Shown here: positions 1 through 11,530 of the stretch, piece after piece
Layout: the number at the start of each line of letters is the position of its first letter
Numbering within the stretch: position 1 is the first letter of the stretch
NCBI GenBank assembly: GCA_030562195.1
Contig: JAUJPP010000005.1
Location: 36,319,106 to 36,383,105 of the forward strand
Direction: 5' to 3'
Length of the DNA stretch: 64,000 bases
Source of the DNA: Nipponacmea schrenckii
Lineage: Eukaryota; Mollusca; Gastropoda; Lottiidae
Program-made: the position numbers and the translations under genes
Notes under the pieces: model-generated
The model's input: the letters and a program-made list of their open reading frames with translations, nothing else
Databases searched by the model: none
Told to the model about the DNA's origin: nothing

Positions 1-5
1 GATGA

Positions 6-122
6 ACTGTCAAGATGATAGGTTTGTGCTTTAAGGTTTTAGAATTGTCAAGATGATAGGTTTGTGCTTTAAGGTTTTAGATTTGTTAAGATGATAGGTT
101 TGTGCTTTAAGGTTTTAGATTT
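6..122. repeat. 38-bp tandem repeat, about 3 copies
   Basis: Three near-identical 38-bp units follow each other at the left edge. Each contains TCAAGATGATAGG, or TTAAGATGATAGG in the last, followed by TTTGTGCTTTAAGG. The array may continue left of the window. Confidence 0.85.
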
Positions 123-1659
123 GCCTTGGTATTGATTTGGTTTAACATTGTTGACAAATCAGAGTTTTCCGAAACAACATAGTTAATTAAAAGAAACTTA
201 TTTTGTAGACATGCTCTATGATCTTCTCTTTAATATACAATTATAATTGAAACAGTTAGTAACAGAACAATGTTATTTGACATAAGCATGTTATATAATT
301 TCTTCTATATCATGTCTGTTGCAATCTGCAAGTTCATTCATAATTAATATTCACCTCTGATGAATTGATAAAAAGATATTGAAAGAAGAATTGAATGAAG
401 ACAGTGTTTGAAATTTTCTTATCAGTTTGATTGTAATTGGGAGATGTGATGCTAGAATTCTAAAGATTGATATTATCGAATATTCTTGCACTGCGTAAAG
501 CAATTTCCCATTTAATTCCCCAATGATCTTTTTTTTCATTTGACTGATTTCTTTTTACGTTTATTTAGCGTCTCGTGAGAGTGAGGTATATCAGTCGCAA
601 TCAGTGACGCCATCTTTGGAAACAATAAACTTTTAACACGCAGTTTAATCAGTAATAGTGATGGTTCTAGCGATTATTGGTATATCAAAGACGGAAAAGT
701 CATGCATGCACATCATTTCCAACAAACGAATTATCAATATTTGATTTATTTATTATTTCAAATTATAGCCAAATAGAATATCATATTTATCTAATCAATT
801 TACCAGGTTTGTCACGCAAGCCTTCACTTTATTATCTACTATTTATTACGTATTTCGACTTTGTCGAAAACGTATTGTAATCGTTCGGATTATTTTATTT
901 TTTTTTTTTTTTTTTTTTTTGTAATTCTTGGATGAGTTTGCAGACAAACTGGTAAAAGGTGCAGAAATTCTAAATCTACAGTTGATCTTAGAATGATTTC
1001 TATTACCAAATAAAACAAAACCGGAAGTTCTATCTCTGACAGGAAGTGAGAACCGGAAGTTCAGGTTTTTTTGCTTTAGCAAGTTTATTTTCAGTTCGAT
1101 TTTGACCGGATTTTCAGATTTGAAAACTTCAATGTATTTGTCAACTAACAATTATAGGTTTTATGCAATTAGGTTAAATATTTTACCCACGATTTGCAAT
1201 TCAATATTCAAGGGTCATCGGCAAAAATTTCAGACCGTGATTTCTCCTTTAATATAAATGGTAAAATTTTGAAACTTGACCAGTTGATAGGCGATATGTT
1301 TATAATTTTTGAAAAAATGTGAAAAAAAAAATTCCACTTCCGGTTTAGCCTCAAATGACGTAATTACGTAACTTCCGGTCTATAACTGCTAGGTGAAAAG
1401 TGAAAACTGTTTTATAAATAACTTGTCAATAGTAATTGATTTGACCTAAATAATTAGGTCAAGCTGCCATATCGGCCGCCATTTTGAATTTTCGTTACAA
1501 TTCTTAAATCCGAAATTCAGACACTACTGATAGACCGATTTTGATGAAATTTAGCACATAGATACAATGGATCATTATCTACCTTTTCTTGGAGACCGAT
1601 TTTCAAATTTCGTATTTTCTTTCGAATTATTTAAATTTCGATTTTTTCAAAATTAGGTC
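123..1659. other. Non-coding stretch with motif cluster, hairpin and T-run
   Basis: No coding region is supported here. It holds a short imperfect hairpin (848-873), a run of about 23 T (898-920), and four CCGGAAGT motifs, two in each orientation, between 1021 and 1378. The later part has the AT-rich, faintly repetitive texture of old dispersed repeats. It lies upstream of, or in an intron of, the coiled-coil gene. Confidence 0.5.
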
Positions 1660-2010
1660 ACTTTAACGGCTACGGAAGGTGTGACCCACTTAATCTATGA
1701 CCTTGAAAATTAAGTCAAATAATATTCAATATATTGTCTACGAGTAGATATTTTTTAATTTGGCTTACTTAAAATATTCATAGAGATAAGTGTACTTAAA
1801 TACAGCAAAAATTGATAATTTTCATATTTTCGCCATCATTAACCGTTACGGAAGGTGTGACCTAATTATTTTATGACTTTGAAAACTAGGTCAAATGATA
1901 TTCAATATATTGTCTAGATGTAGGTAATTGCAAATTTAGCCTACATAATATTTTAAGGCTCTCGAAATACGTTCATAATTGTAAGCAATTCTAATTTTTA
2001 TATTTGTCTC
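1660..2010. repeat. 176-bp tandem duplication, two diverged copies
   Basis: Two copies lie head to tail with an offset of 176 bp. The anchor TACGGAAGGTGTGACC starts at 1671 and again at 1847. Both copies continue through a TATGAC..TTGAAAA block and an identical ATTCAATATATTGTCTA block, then drift apart. Confidence 0.75.
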
Positions 2011-2430
2011 TCTGATCTATTATACATTAGAAAATCTTTGACTAAGTAAAAAATATTGTTGTTTCAATTTAAATAGTTCAGTCACTGTGGTGACATACTC
2101 AGGTCGCTTCCTGGTACTTGTTTGAACAAACTTACAAGAACATATTAAACTCGGGATGCACATTACAGACAGTGACAAAAGATTCCTGGTCAATGTTAAT
2201 GGAAGAAGTTTAATTCACTACACAAATGCAAAGTGATTTCTTGGTGTCATGATAGCCCTTTCTTTCTCTTGTTTTTAAATTGACAGAAGTTATCTTAATA
2301 ATTGGTTAAAGGATTGGAGTTTTTCTCGTTTTATGATGTATTTTTCGAAGTATGTTATCATAATCATTGTACATCATGAATGAATACATATGTGGCCAAC
2401 AGAAGAAAAATGAAAACTTGTATGTTTCAG

Positions 2431-2520
2431 GTTAACTGGTATTTTACCACCTTATTTACATACTGGGCCACCTGTTTTATTACATCCAGAACGAGTTATT
2501 CCATACTCAGAATCAGAAAG
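2431..2520 (+). CDS. Coiled-coil protein gene, first visible exon
   Basis: This exon is supported by an acceptor (TATGTTTCAG before 2431), a donor (GTAAGC after 2520), and an exact frame join to the exon at 4938. The split codon AG|A gives Arg, and the joined protein reads SESERYERH across the junction. The 90-bp segment encodes a proline-rich stretch starting LTGILPPYLHTGPP. The first base belongs to a codon begun in an upstream exon, so the gene starts left of here. No Met is encoded, and no upstream exon was found in 1-2430. Confidence 0.7.
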
Positions 2521-4937
2521 GTAAGCATTCACCTTTTATACTACCATTTTCACATTGCCTTAGATGTTCTTTTTTTCAACTATTGGTGGTAATAAGTGTT
2601 GTCAGTGTTTCCAGTGAGACAAGTCATGCTTACGCTTCCAGGGTATCTAATGACAAAGTGACCTGTTTTCGAGACCATTTATCTTAATACCCTAGTGAGT
2701 TAAAAAGAAAAAAAATAAGTTAATATGCATACTTTTTGACAGAGTAAATAAAAAAAAATCTGAAAATAAATGAATTTGTGTACAAGAGATAGCGAATTTC
2801 AAAACAATACTTATTCTTTTTACATTTGGCACATACTTGTTCTTGACATTAATTTTAAATGCAGTCGTGTTGGTTGTAATCACAACCTTGTTGCATGCCG
2901 TCTATAAATACATTATCAAAATGATAATATGCCTTATTTACATGGTCAAGGTCATTGTAAATAGTTTAAAATATGGCATACAGTCAGAAGTTTCAGGGTT
3001 ATATTAATATTACTGCTGAACATCATAAACCTCTGTTATCATTATTCTTGGCTCTTTACCTGAGTATATAATTTCTCTCAGACAATGCTTATCTTTAAAT
3101 ATATACCTATATCAGTGTGGTATCTGCATAGATTGTTTGTTTTTATTAACTTGTAAAAAGCCCTACCTATAGACAATAGATTGGCAATACCTGCAATTTA
3201 CATGTCAAATGATATACTACTACCACACAACACCAGTCATAACATAAAATTAAGCCATGCAGTTTGCTCAGAGTAAAATTTGTTGTAGATGAAAGAAATA
3301 GCTAAATTGTTAATTGTTCCTCCTATAATTGTATCATGCGAATGACCAAATGCTTTTTCAACCACTCTTGATTTAATATCAGACCACTTTAATGTTGTCA
3401 TAGCAGCTGATTTTTAGATTAAGGTTTTAAAAAGATAAAAATAAAATTGATGATAATGTTATGTCAACCTGACTGTAGATTATTTATAAGATATACAAAT
3501 AGGCGTAGGTACTTCTTTTACTGACTGTAGATGATTGAACTTTTAATCCGGGTTCAGGTATTGTGACTTCAGCAATGATCCACAAGTAAGATCCACTTGC
3601 TTCAGAGAGGTTATTTTTCAAGACTGCATTTTCTTGTGTATTGATTTTTCTTCAAAAAATTATGTGAATATAAGTTTTATTCATGTTAATGACAGAACAG
3701 TTGGAAGTTTTTACAGCATGATTCATTTACAAGAGGCCTACATAATAATTTGAAAAGATAGTTTTGTCTCTTAAAACATATTTAGAAATAACAGAAGTGT
3801 GACAGACAGGAATGAGGGATGTTTTAAATGTCATCTTACAAAAGAAGAAAAGCCAGCTGCTCATAGAAACCTATTAATCTCAGTTTATTGACCATAGTCA
3901 CATTGGTTATTACTTAAATACACCCAGTGTTATATTCACCTGACACAAGGTACTCTGTTGTCACTTTAAATGATTGAATCAGGGTGAATTTTTTACTGCC
4001 ATAATCATTAGCCTAAAAGAAAATAATTTCAGGTTTTGTTGTGACATGCAGTTTACTAAGTCTCTATTGTGTCTGTTTAGATAGTTCTTATAGCTGATAA
4101 TGTTAATTTATGTTATTATCATGGTACAGATACATGATTTTATGCTCTTCTTCACAATTAAATTTCATTTCTCTTAAGAGTAGAGTTTCACATTAAGAAA
4201 TACTGTACCTACTACAAAATTGATTCAGTACTCCACTGTATATTTTTGGATAAAATAAACAGTAATTGAACCTTGCTGGACACTTTTATCTTTATTATTG
4301 CATACTCCCTTGCACTTTCTAAAAATTAAGTGAACTGCTAATGTTTATATTTACTCCACTCTCTCTTTAAATTTCTAACCTTTAAAATTGGCCTTTCATT
4401 TTATCCTTAGATAATATTTGTCAGCTTACTTATAAAGCTCTAATAACAATTCGCACTCCAACACAAAAGTACTATGGTCAAGTGAAATAACATATTATTA
4501 GTTCAGTCTTATAGACAGCCGGCTGTAGGTAATTATAATACAACCCGAACAATAGACTGGACAGAAATATTTCTCAAGTGGACACCTTGTCACCTCAACT
4601 TATCAAATTAACATTTTGGCTACATTTTTTCTTTTTAATTCATGAAATCAAAGCAAAGTGTAATTTTTTACAACTTTAATTTTATATAATGTAAGGGTCA
4701 GTGATTCCAAATACAAATCTAATACAAGCTTTTTAGAAGGATTGTGACAAGAGAGCACTTTTGATATAATTTATACTTGTCACAGAATGTACAAGAAATA
4801 CCTAAGTACATGCCAAACAATGGAGAAAAGTTTTTTGTACCATTTCATCTTCATATACTTTTCCTTTGACTTATTGTTTGATGGTTTTTACCTTCTATTC
4901 TGAAAATCTTCACTTTTGTTTTTTCTTTTCTTTTCAG
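2521..4937. other. Intron of the coiled-coil gene
   Basis: AT-rich intron between the exons ending at 2520 and starting at 4938. I see no further exon, RNA gene or clear repeat in it. Confidence 0.55.
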
Positions 4938-5170
4938 ATATGAAAGACATTTTACACCTAACGTGTCTCTGGCACCACCAGTATCAAAACCAGATAAATC
5001 AGAAGAGGATGGCACTGAAGAGTGTTCTAAGAATAGTCCGAGTACAAAGAGTGTTGAGTCGTCAAGTCGAGCATCCACTAGTGGAACGACTAATAATAAA
5101 GACTATCGTGAATATGATCTTCCTACAGACACAGATGATTCATCTTTAGAACAATCATCACCTTCAGATG
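4938..5170 (+). CDS. Coiled-coil protein gene, Ser/Thr-rich acidic exon
   Basis: Acceptor CTTTTCTTTTCAG precedes 4938 and donor GTCAGT follows 5170. The frame joins both neighbours. The product is polar and probably disordered: Ser, Thr, Glu and Asp dominate, with stretches such as KSVESSSRASTSGTTNNK and DLPTDTDDSSLEQSSPSD. It likely links the proline-rich upstream part to the helical part encoded downstream. The open frame on the opposite strand here is a shadow. Confidence 0.72.
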
Positions 5171-5473
5171 GTCAGTATTGATAAAGAACAATCTGAAATT
5201 CAAATGAAACCTGTAATCAAAACAATACTAGTTTCAAAGATGCAACTTTTCTGTCCCTGTTTTATAAACAATCAAATTATAATTGATGATTTTTGTGATA
5301 CAAGACAAGATCAAATTGCTTCATTTACAAAGTGATAAAAGAAATGTTATTTATTATGTCAAAGAATAAGACAGAGTTTGTAATACTAGAGCATTGTGAA
5401 GAATGATAATTCAAAATATGGCTGAAATTGTTAAAATCTTGGGTTAATCACTCTAATCTTTCTCTCTTTATAG
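5171..5473. other. Short intron, nothing seen
   Basis: A 303-bp AT-rich intron of the coiled-coil gene, bounded by GTCAGT and TTTATAG. Confidence 0.6.
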
Positions 5474-5679
5474 CTGGTGATGAGGTCACGTTTCCAGACA
5501 TACCAGAAGTAGATAGCACCCTGGAAGCAGAAATTGAGATGATCAGGAGGGTTCTAGATGGTAAAATACCAAATACCAAAGAAGCTAAAGATAACTTTCT
5601 TCATGAGTATTCAAAATTACGTGTTCCACATGAAGAAATTTTAAACACAGTTAACCAGGCAAAGAAATCTTTAACAAGG
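5474..5679 (+). CDS. Coiled-coil protein gene, helical exon 1
   Basis: The split codon G|CT across the intron gives Ala, and the exon ends in phase 0 before donor GTAAGT. The protein reads DEVTFPDIPEVDSTLEAEIE and continues as charged, heptad-like helix (IEMIRRVLDG, EYSKLRVPHEEIL, VNQAKKSLTR). This is where the predicted coiled coil begins. I do not recognise the family. Confidence 0.78.
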
Positions 5680-5907
5680 GTAAGTTTTCTTTTTTTAAAA
5701 TATGTATTTGTTCATAAAATGGAAAGCCTTTTAAATTATTCTTTGAAAAGCATTCTTTGAAATTGTTTTTTTTTTTAGTTATGTATAAATGTCATTAACC
5801 ATTTACTTCAGAATATATTGATTTTTAAGAAATACATGTACAGTAAGAATATTATAATATTGTGATGAAATGTTATAGATACTTAATGCAACACATTATT
5901 TTTGTAG

Positions 5908-6081
5908 GAATTAAATGCCCAGAAAAATCGGTTTAAAGAGGAATTAGAGAAGAAGAAATTCCTGCAGAAAGAAAATAATCGAATTAGAATAGAAAGTGAA
6001 TGTAGATTACAAGAGGCAGCAGAGGACAAAGAAAAATTAGTAGCAGAAGTGAGGAGGTTGAAAGAGCGTGAAGAATCAGGG
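5908..6081 (+). CDS. Coiled-coil protein gene, helical exon 2
   Basis: Acceptor TTTTTGTAG precedes and donor GTGAGT follows. The exon is 58 whole codons, phase 0 at both ends. The product is almost pure charged helix with Leu/Ile/Phe at heptad spacing, for example FKEELEKKKFLQKENNRIRI and EKLVAEVRRLKEREESG. It continues the coiled coil of the previous exon. The phase 0 end matches the phase 0 start of the exon at 22192, 16 kb downstream. Confidence 0.78.
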
Positions 6082-6174
6082 GTGAGTAACTCACATTGTC
6101 TTCTAGATTCACATTGATACAGTTAGTCTATGATCCTAATTTGATACAAAGGATTTGTGCAAATATAAAAGTAC

Positions 6175-6532
6175 AGTGAAACCCCTCTAAACCACCAGGC
6201 TGTCAGACCCGTGATAAATGCCAGTTTGGAGGCGTTGTAAGACATAAAAGCATAATTAATTAGATTAATGATAAATTAGCACGTGTCGTATTGATGCGCT
6301 CAACTGACTAACATCAATTAATTCGAAATCGGATGCGGTTTAGAGAAACCAGTTAGCTATAGATTAACTACTTTGGGACTTGATTTTGATGCCAGATTGA
6401 GGTTTAGATGGGATGGCAGTTTACTGGGGTTTATCTCGTATGTATTATATAGTGATTCTGTCAGGACTTTTCAAATATTCTGGTTTTTGGGGAAAGCTGG
6501 CTTATAGACGATTTGGTTTGGAGGGGTTAAAT
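6175..6532. mobile_element. Possible non-autonomous DNA transposon remnant
   Basis: The segment starts with AACCCCTCTAAACCACC (from 6179) and ends with the near-inverse GGTTTGGAGGGGTT, giving short imperfect inverted ends of about 15-17 bp. Related GGTTTAGA motifs recur inside. I cannot see a clear target duplication, so the boundaries and class are uncertain. Confidence 0.4.
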
Positions 6533-9500
6533 TAAATGTGTCCCTGATTTTAGTGGAAAATCATCCTCTGTAAAATCTTTGATTTATGAAAAACTTCACT
6601 AATATTTAATTTAAAAAAATAAAAGCTGTGTTTTCGGTGAAACACTTATATACAAAAATTGTGAATAATTGTAATTATTGGGAAGACACAAATATTTAAC
6701 AGACTTATAATTACTTTATTTGCAATGTTATATTCAACAAGGCAAAAATGACATAAATTGAGAATATAAAGAGGTACAGATGTCACAATGTTTCATACTT
6801 TCATGTTGCGGGAATGTTACACAACAGTGAAGTTGTCAGATTAAAAACACTGGTTGGCTTCATGATATAAATTATACCTGTAGATGAGGAAATTTGATTT
6901 GACGCCTATATAGAGACATTGATGGGTCATACAATTTAAGGCACAGAGTTGATCAACCATTTAAATTTTTTGAACAAACATTTTTTGAATGGCAAAAATT
7001 TCTACAGTTTATTATTCAGAATAATAATTAAAAACCAGATGGAAGCCAAAGTATACAATTACAACAGAAGCCTACATCATATTTTCTCATTGACTTCAGA
7101 AACCAATCAAGGCAGCAATTAAATACATGTTATTTTTTCCATCAATTGTTCATTCAATTGTGTGTACTGACAGCTAAAGATATTGCTCTAAGTTGATTAT
7201 GCAGGCAAACTTGCATGATAACTGAGGCTTTGTAGCTCAACATAAACTGAAATCAATACTGCATGCTATCAATCTGTCCAATCATTACCTTCAATCTGAT
7301 ATATGATACAACTTTGATGCTCAATAAAGATAGTTTATGGATCAGTACAAAAGCTGTGAAAATGACCTGAAAATTTTAAAAGTTTCATTATCTATTGTTT
7401 GGATAATTTTGTATCTCTTTTTTTACCTTGGTCAGTCCTGCTGTAGGAGAGTATTTTCTCTGACACCAAAAACTGTCCTTGAATGAGTATTTTCTAAAGT
7501 TATTCTGACATTGGAAAATTAAAGTCTGTTATAATATATGATTTTAGAATTTACCTGAAGGTAATATGTAACAAATTGTTTCTGAAAGTATTTGATCAAG
7601 CCAAGAAAATTGATCTAATGCATATGACTAATTGCATTTCTTTTGTAGAAAATTTTATGACCGATTATATCTGCACTGAAAAACTTAAAAAATGTATGAG
7701 AGAATAATTAAGTTCAATTTAAATTCAATTAGCGTATTGATGTTATATTTGCAATGATGAATAACAGTTCTTTCTGTAGACAGGAAAATGAATGGTTATA
7801 AGACTGTCTAAATTGATAGTAATCAATGTTAAAAAACACTACACCATATTTAGTCAACATGGCATTTTATATTCTCTACCGACATTTATTCTTTACATTT
7901 ACATATTGCATACGGTTTATTATTCTCAACATGCCTATTAATGGATGGAAAATTTTGTTTGCGTGCTTCACTTCCACTTCGTTTAAAATTCCCTAGAAGA
8001 TAATTGCTACAAATCCAAATAGATGTCTTCCATGCCTCAGATGACTGCCATAGAAAGTCGACATTATTAAAATTGATTTGTTTCTCAAAGTTAAAAAAAA
8101 TTACTGTAACGTGCATGGCTTTCGTGAAGAATTAAGAATAAAATTGTGCTGTTTTTTATGTAAAATAAAGTGAGTTACAATTCGAGAACGTCATGACATT
8201 AATGTTAAATTGTCATTAGAATTGAGAGCTACACAAAACAAGACTTATTTTTCATTTAATTCGTATAGCGCCATATCTCTCAAGTACAATAAAAAAAAAA
8301 GACAGAGACATTTGTAAGATGAACGGATTTAAATGGCTGCAGAAAAGACGAAGTGTATTTACACTAAATATCAGTAGCAACAGGTTTGGACCATTTAAGA
8401 GAATAGAAGAACTCTGGCTGCATTGATTTTCATTTTAAAGCTGCATTAAGCCCCCTCAATCTTGTTTAGACATAGCAGCCTTTTAGAGAGAAATCTGTGG
8501 CTTCTATTTTATATTATCAATATTACTATATCAAGAGAGGCAGGGATGGTTTGTTTTGTCATGCTGATTTGGTAGTTCTTTTGAATCATGATATTGAATG
8601 CTGATACTCTCATTGTATCTGTATCTTGTGATATTCAGTCTTACCATTTAAAGGTAAATTGTTCATAAACATCTTGAATTTCTTAATTTCTCAATTAACC
8701 TGAGAATGTTCATAACAAGCAACCGTGGCTTGATTAAGCCAAACAGATCTGATTATAAAAGTGATTTTAATAAGCCTTCTATAAACTATGTGCACATATA
8801 AAAGCTAAATGTATATATTGTATAATATTATCCTAACATTAGCTTTGTCTAGTTTATAATTGCTAGATGACGAGATGGCAATATGAACCCACCGATTAAA
8901 TAAGAGTGAATGTTTCTGGTAAACTTGGGTGCATTAAGAATATTGATAAATCACACTAAGAAGAATTTTTCCTTATACCTTTCACCTCATAACAATTTAA
9001 TTAGTGTCTACTGTCTTCAGAAAGATATTATTTTAAGAGGGTTTCATTGATTTTGGTCTATGTAAGGTTTTGATTTAGACAGGTTAAGATGAAATTAAGT
9101 TTCTGAAATGGATCGAAGTTTAAACTTGGTTATTTCCTTTTAGAATTTAAATGTGTAGAAAATTGTTTCATGAATTTTCAGTTTTGATTCCAATGTTCTT
9201 TAATATTGTTTTATAAATATTCCAGATTTACATATTGGAATTCCAGAGAATATAGAAGAACTTGGTTGTTCTAGATTTTACACATTGAATAATATTTATT
9301 CATGAGAAAATCATTGCTAATAATTCTTTCAATATTTTTATTTTCTTTCACATTTTATAAATTATTCTATTAGTCTGGACCTAAACACTTGAAGCATTTC
9401 AGTGTGTTCTTCATCTGCATTACAATATTATGACAGAGTGTTAATATATTTGATGCATATAAATTGATGTATGAAGGGATGAGATCAAGCCGATTTGACA

Positions 9501-11460
9501 TGTACAATGAGAATTATTTATCTAGTCATGCACTGGTTTCTGGGTGCAAGTATGGGTCAGGGGTAAGACCAAATTAGTATGATATCAGTTTGATAATAAA
9601 TATACTTGAGTTGAAGCATTGAGGTAAACAATGCCTACTTGATGATATAACACTCAGTATTAGGTCATAGAGATAGGGTTGATATCAAACCATGTTATCA
9701 AACGATTTTCATACAATTATGTTCAATGGTACACACTATGAAATGTGGACTTGATGAGCACTTCACTACAGTTATGAACAAGGTCACAGTTATATGAGCA
9801 TTACATATATCCAGTATCTTTTAGGGCTTAACAACTTTTGAAATGGTTTCAATTAAATATTTCTCTGTATTACTGGCTTTCAATAAGGTCTTTTCAGGTA
9901 GGCGATAAGATATGGGATTGTGCTCTGTCAGACAATAAATCTGATTCCATGGCCAGTGGACTAATAAGGCAGTTTTTGCTTCCCGGGTGACTTTCTCTGT
10001 ATGTCAAACTAGCATTTTAAAGACTTCAGCACTAATACAGTATACAAATTGAAACACAGTAATCACCCCAATTTATCCTGTATTTTTATTATGGAGAGAG
10101 ATTTCCATTGATTTTTATACATGAGGATGATGTTATAGAATCTAAATTAATGGACTTGACTAAAGTTCTGACACTACCCTGCTTCTGATTTCACCTCACA
10201 CTCAAGGGTCAACTGTTTTTTGTGTCTGTCTAGAATACACAAGTGATTTATTGAGCATGGTCTGTCTGGTCATGTCTGTGACTTGTCAGATTTAACATTT
10301 TATTACTACTAATAACATCATTTCATTATACATGTTGCATATTACTTGTCAGACAACTTGGTTTTACGAACTAATACCACCCAGTACTTTAATATAAAAC
10401 CATTTATCATAAACATATTTTTATTTATTTCAATTTGAAGTATACACATACAACTCACAACCTATTGAAACTAGATTTATGAGTCTTTTGGTGGTCTCGA
10501 CCTGCTGAAATTTATTTCACTTATATTGTTTTGTTGGATCATTACACACAATCATAGATTATATAAATACAAATTTTATGGAAAAAGTTTTATGCAACAT
10601 TTTGAAGTGCAGTAGGACAAGGGAACAAAAGTTTGAACACAACATAAAACTGTAGGCAATGGTTTTTCCATAAAGCTGCCTCTATACAGCAAATATAACA
10701 ATTGCTAAATGCCATTTAAAGACATTAATTTTAAATTAGTTTTCTAAATTGTTTGCTTCCTTACAATTTTCTACATATAAGCAAGAAATCAAGAGAAGCC
10801 AGCTGAAATGAAAGTAATAAATGGTATATCAGTCATTGATTAAACAATATTTATATTTGTTTGTTTATTTAATGAAAAGTGTTCAATATCTTGACATTGT
10901 CTGGAAATTCTCAATAAAACCATTGATATTTATCTCATTGATTGTCAATACTAGGAGTTACATTGATTGTATCATATAGATCTTTGTTTATCTTATCTCT
11001 GTGTGTTTTTATTCTAGAAATATATTTTATAAAATTAGAATTTTAGTTTCTTTAAATAGTTTCTTGTATTGATGGTTACCGTAGTTTTTCTGTCTATATT
11101 TTGATTCTTTGCCAATGTGATTCAGTGATTCAGATGCTTGTTCACTGAAATGGTTAAGGCATCGAATAGATTGGATTGGGCAATAAATGTCCAAAATTGT
11201 CTTGTGCTGCTGTCCTGGCAAAATATCCATTATTCCCTAGTGCATTTTCTTGACTGTCTTCATTAGCCTCTATCAGATATGAAAGGTAGAAACTAAACCC
11301 CATTTTGTCTGTAAATGAAGGACAAGAAGTAAAAACTACCTTTAACTTCAATATACCTTAAATTGATTTAATAATTAAATTGAGTGAGTTTCTTATCCTT
11401 TAATTAATAATATTTTAGTGAGTATGATCCCTATTTTGCATGGGTGATGTTTGTGGGTCA

Positions 11461-11530
11461 TTGTTATATATTTATACCAAGTCATTGTGGATCATTGTTG
11501 TATATTTATACCAAGTCATTGTGGATCATT
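11461..11530. repeat. 34-bp tandem repeat, 2 copies
   Basis: Copies 11461-11494 and 11495-11528 differ at one base (TTGTTATAT against TTGTTGTAT). Each contains TTTATACCAAGTCATTGTGG. Confidence 0.85.

Noticed and set aside
846..1151. 101-codon minus-strand frame
   Set aside because: Driven by the T-run (poly-Lys) and AT-rich sequence; no similarity and no start context.
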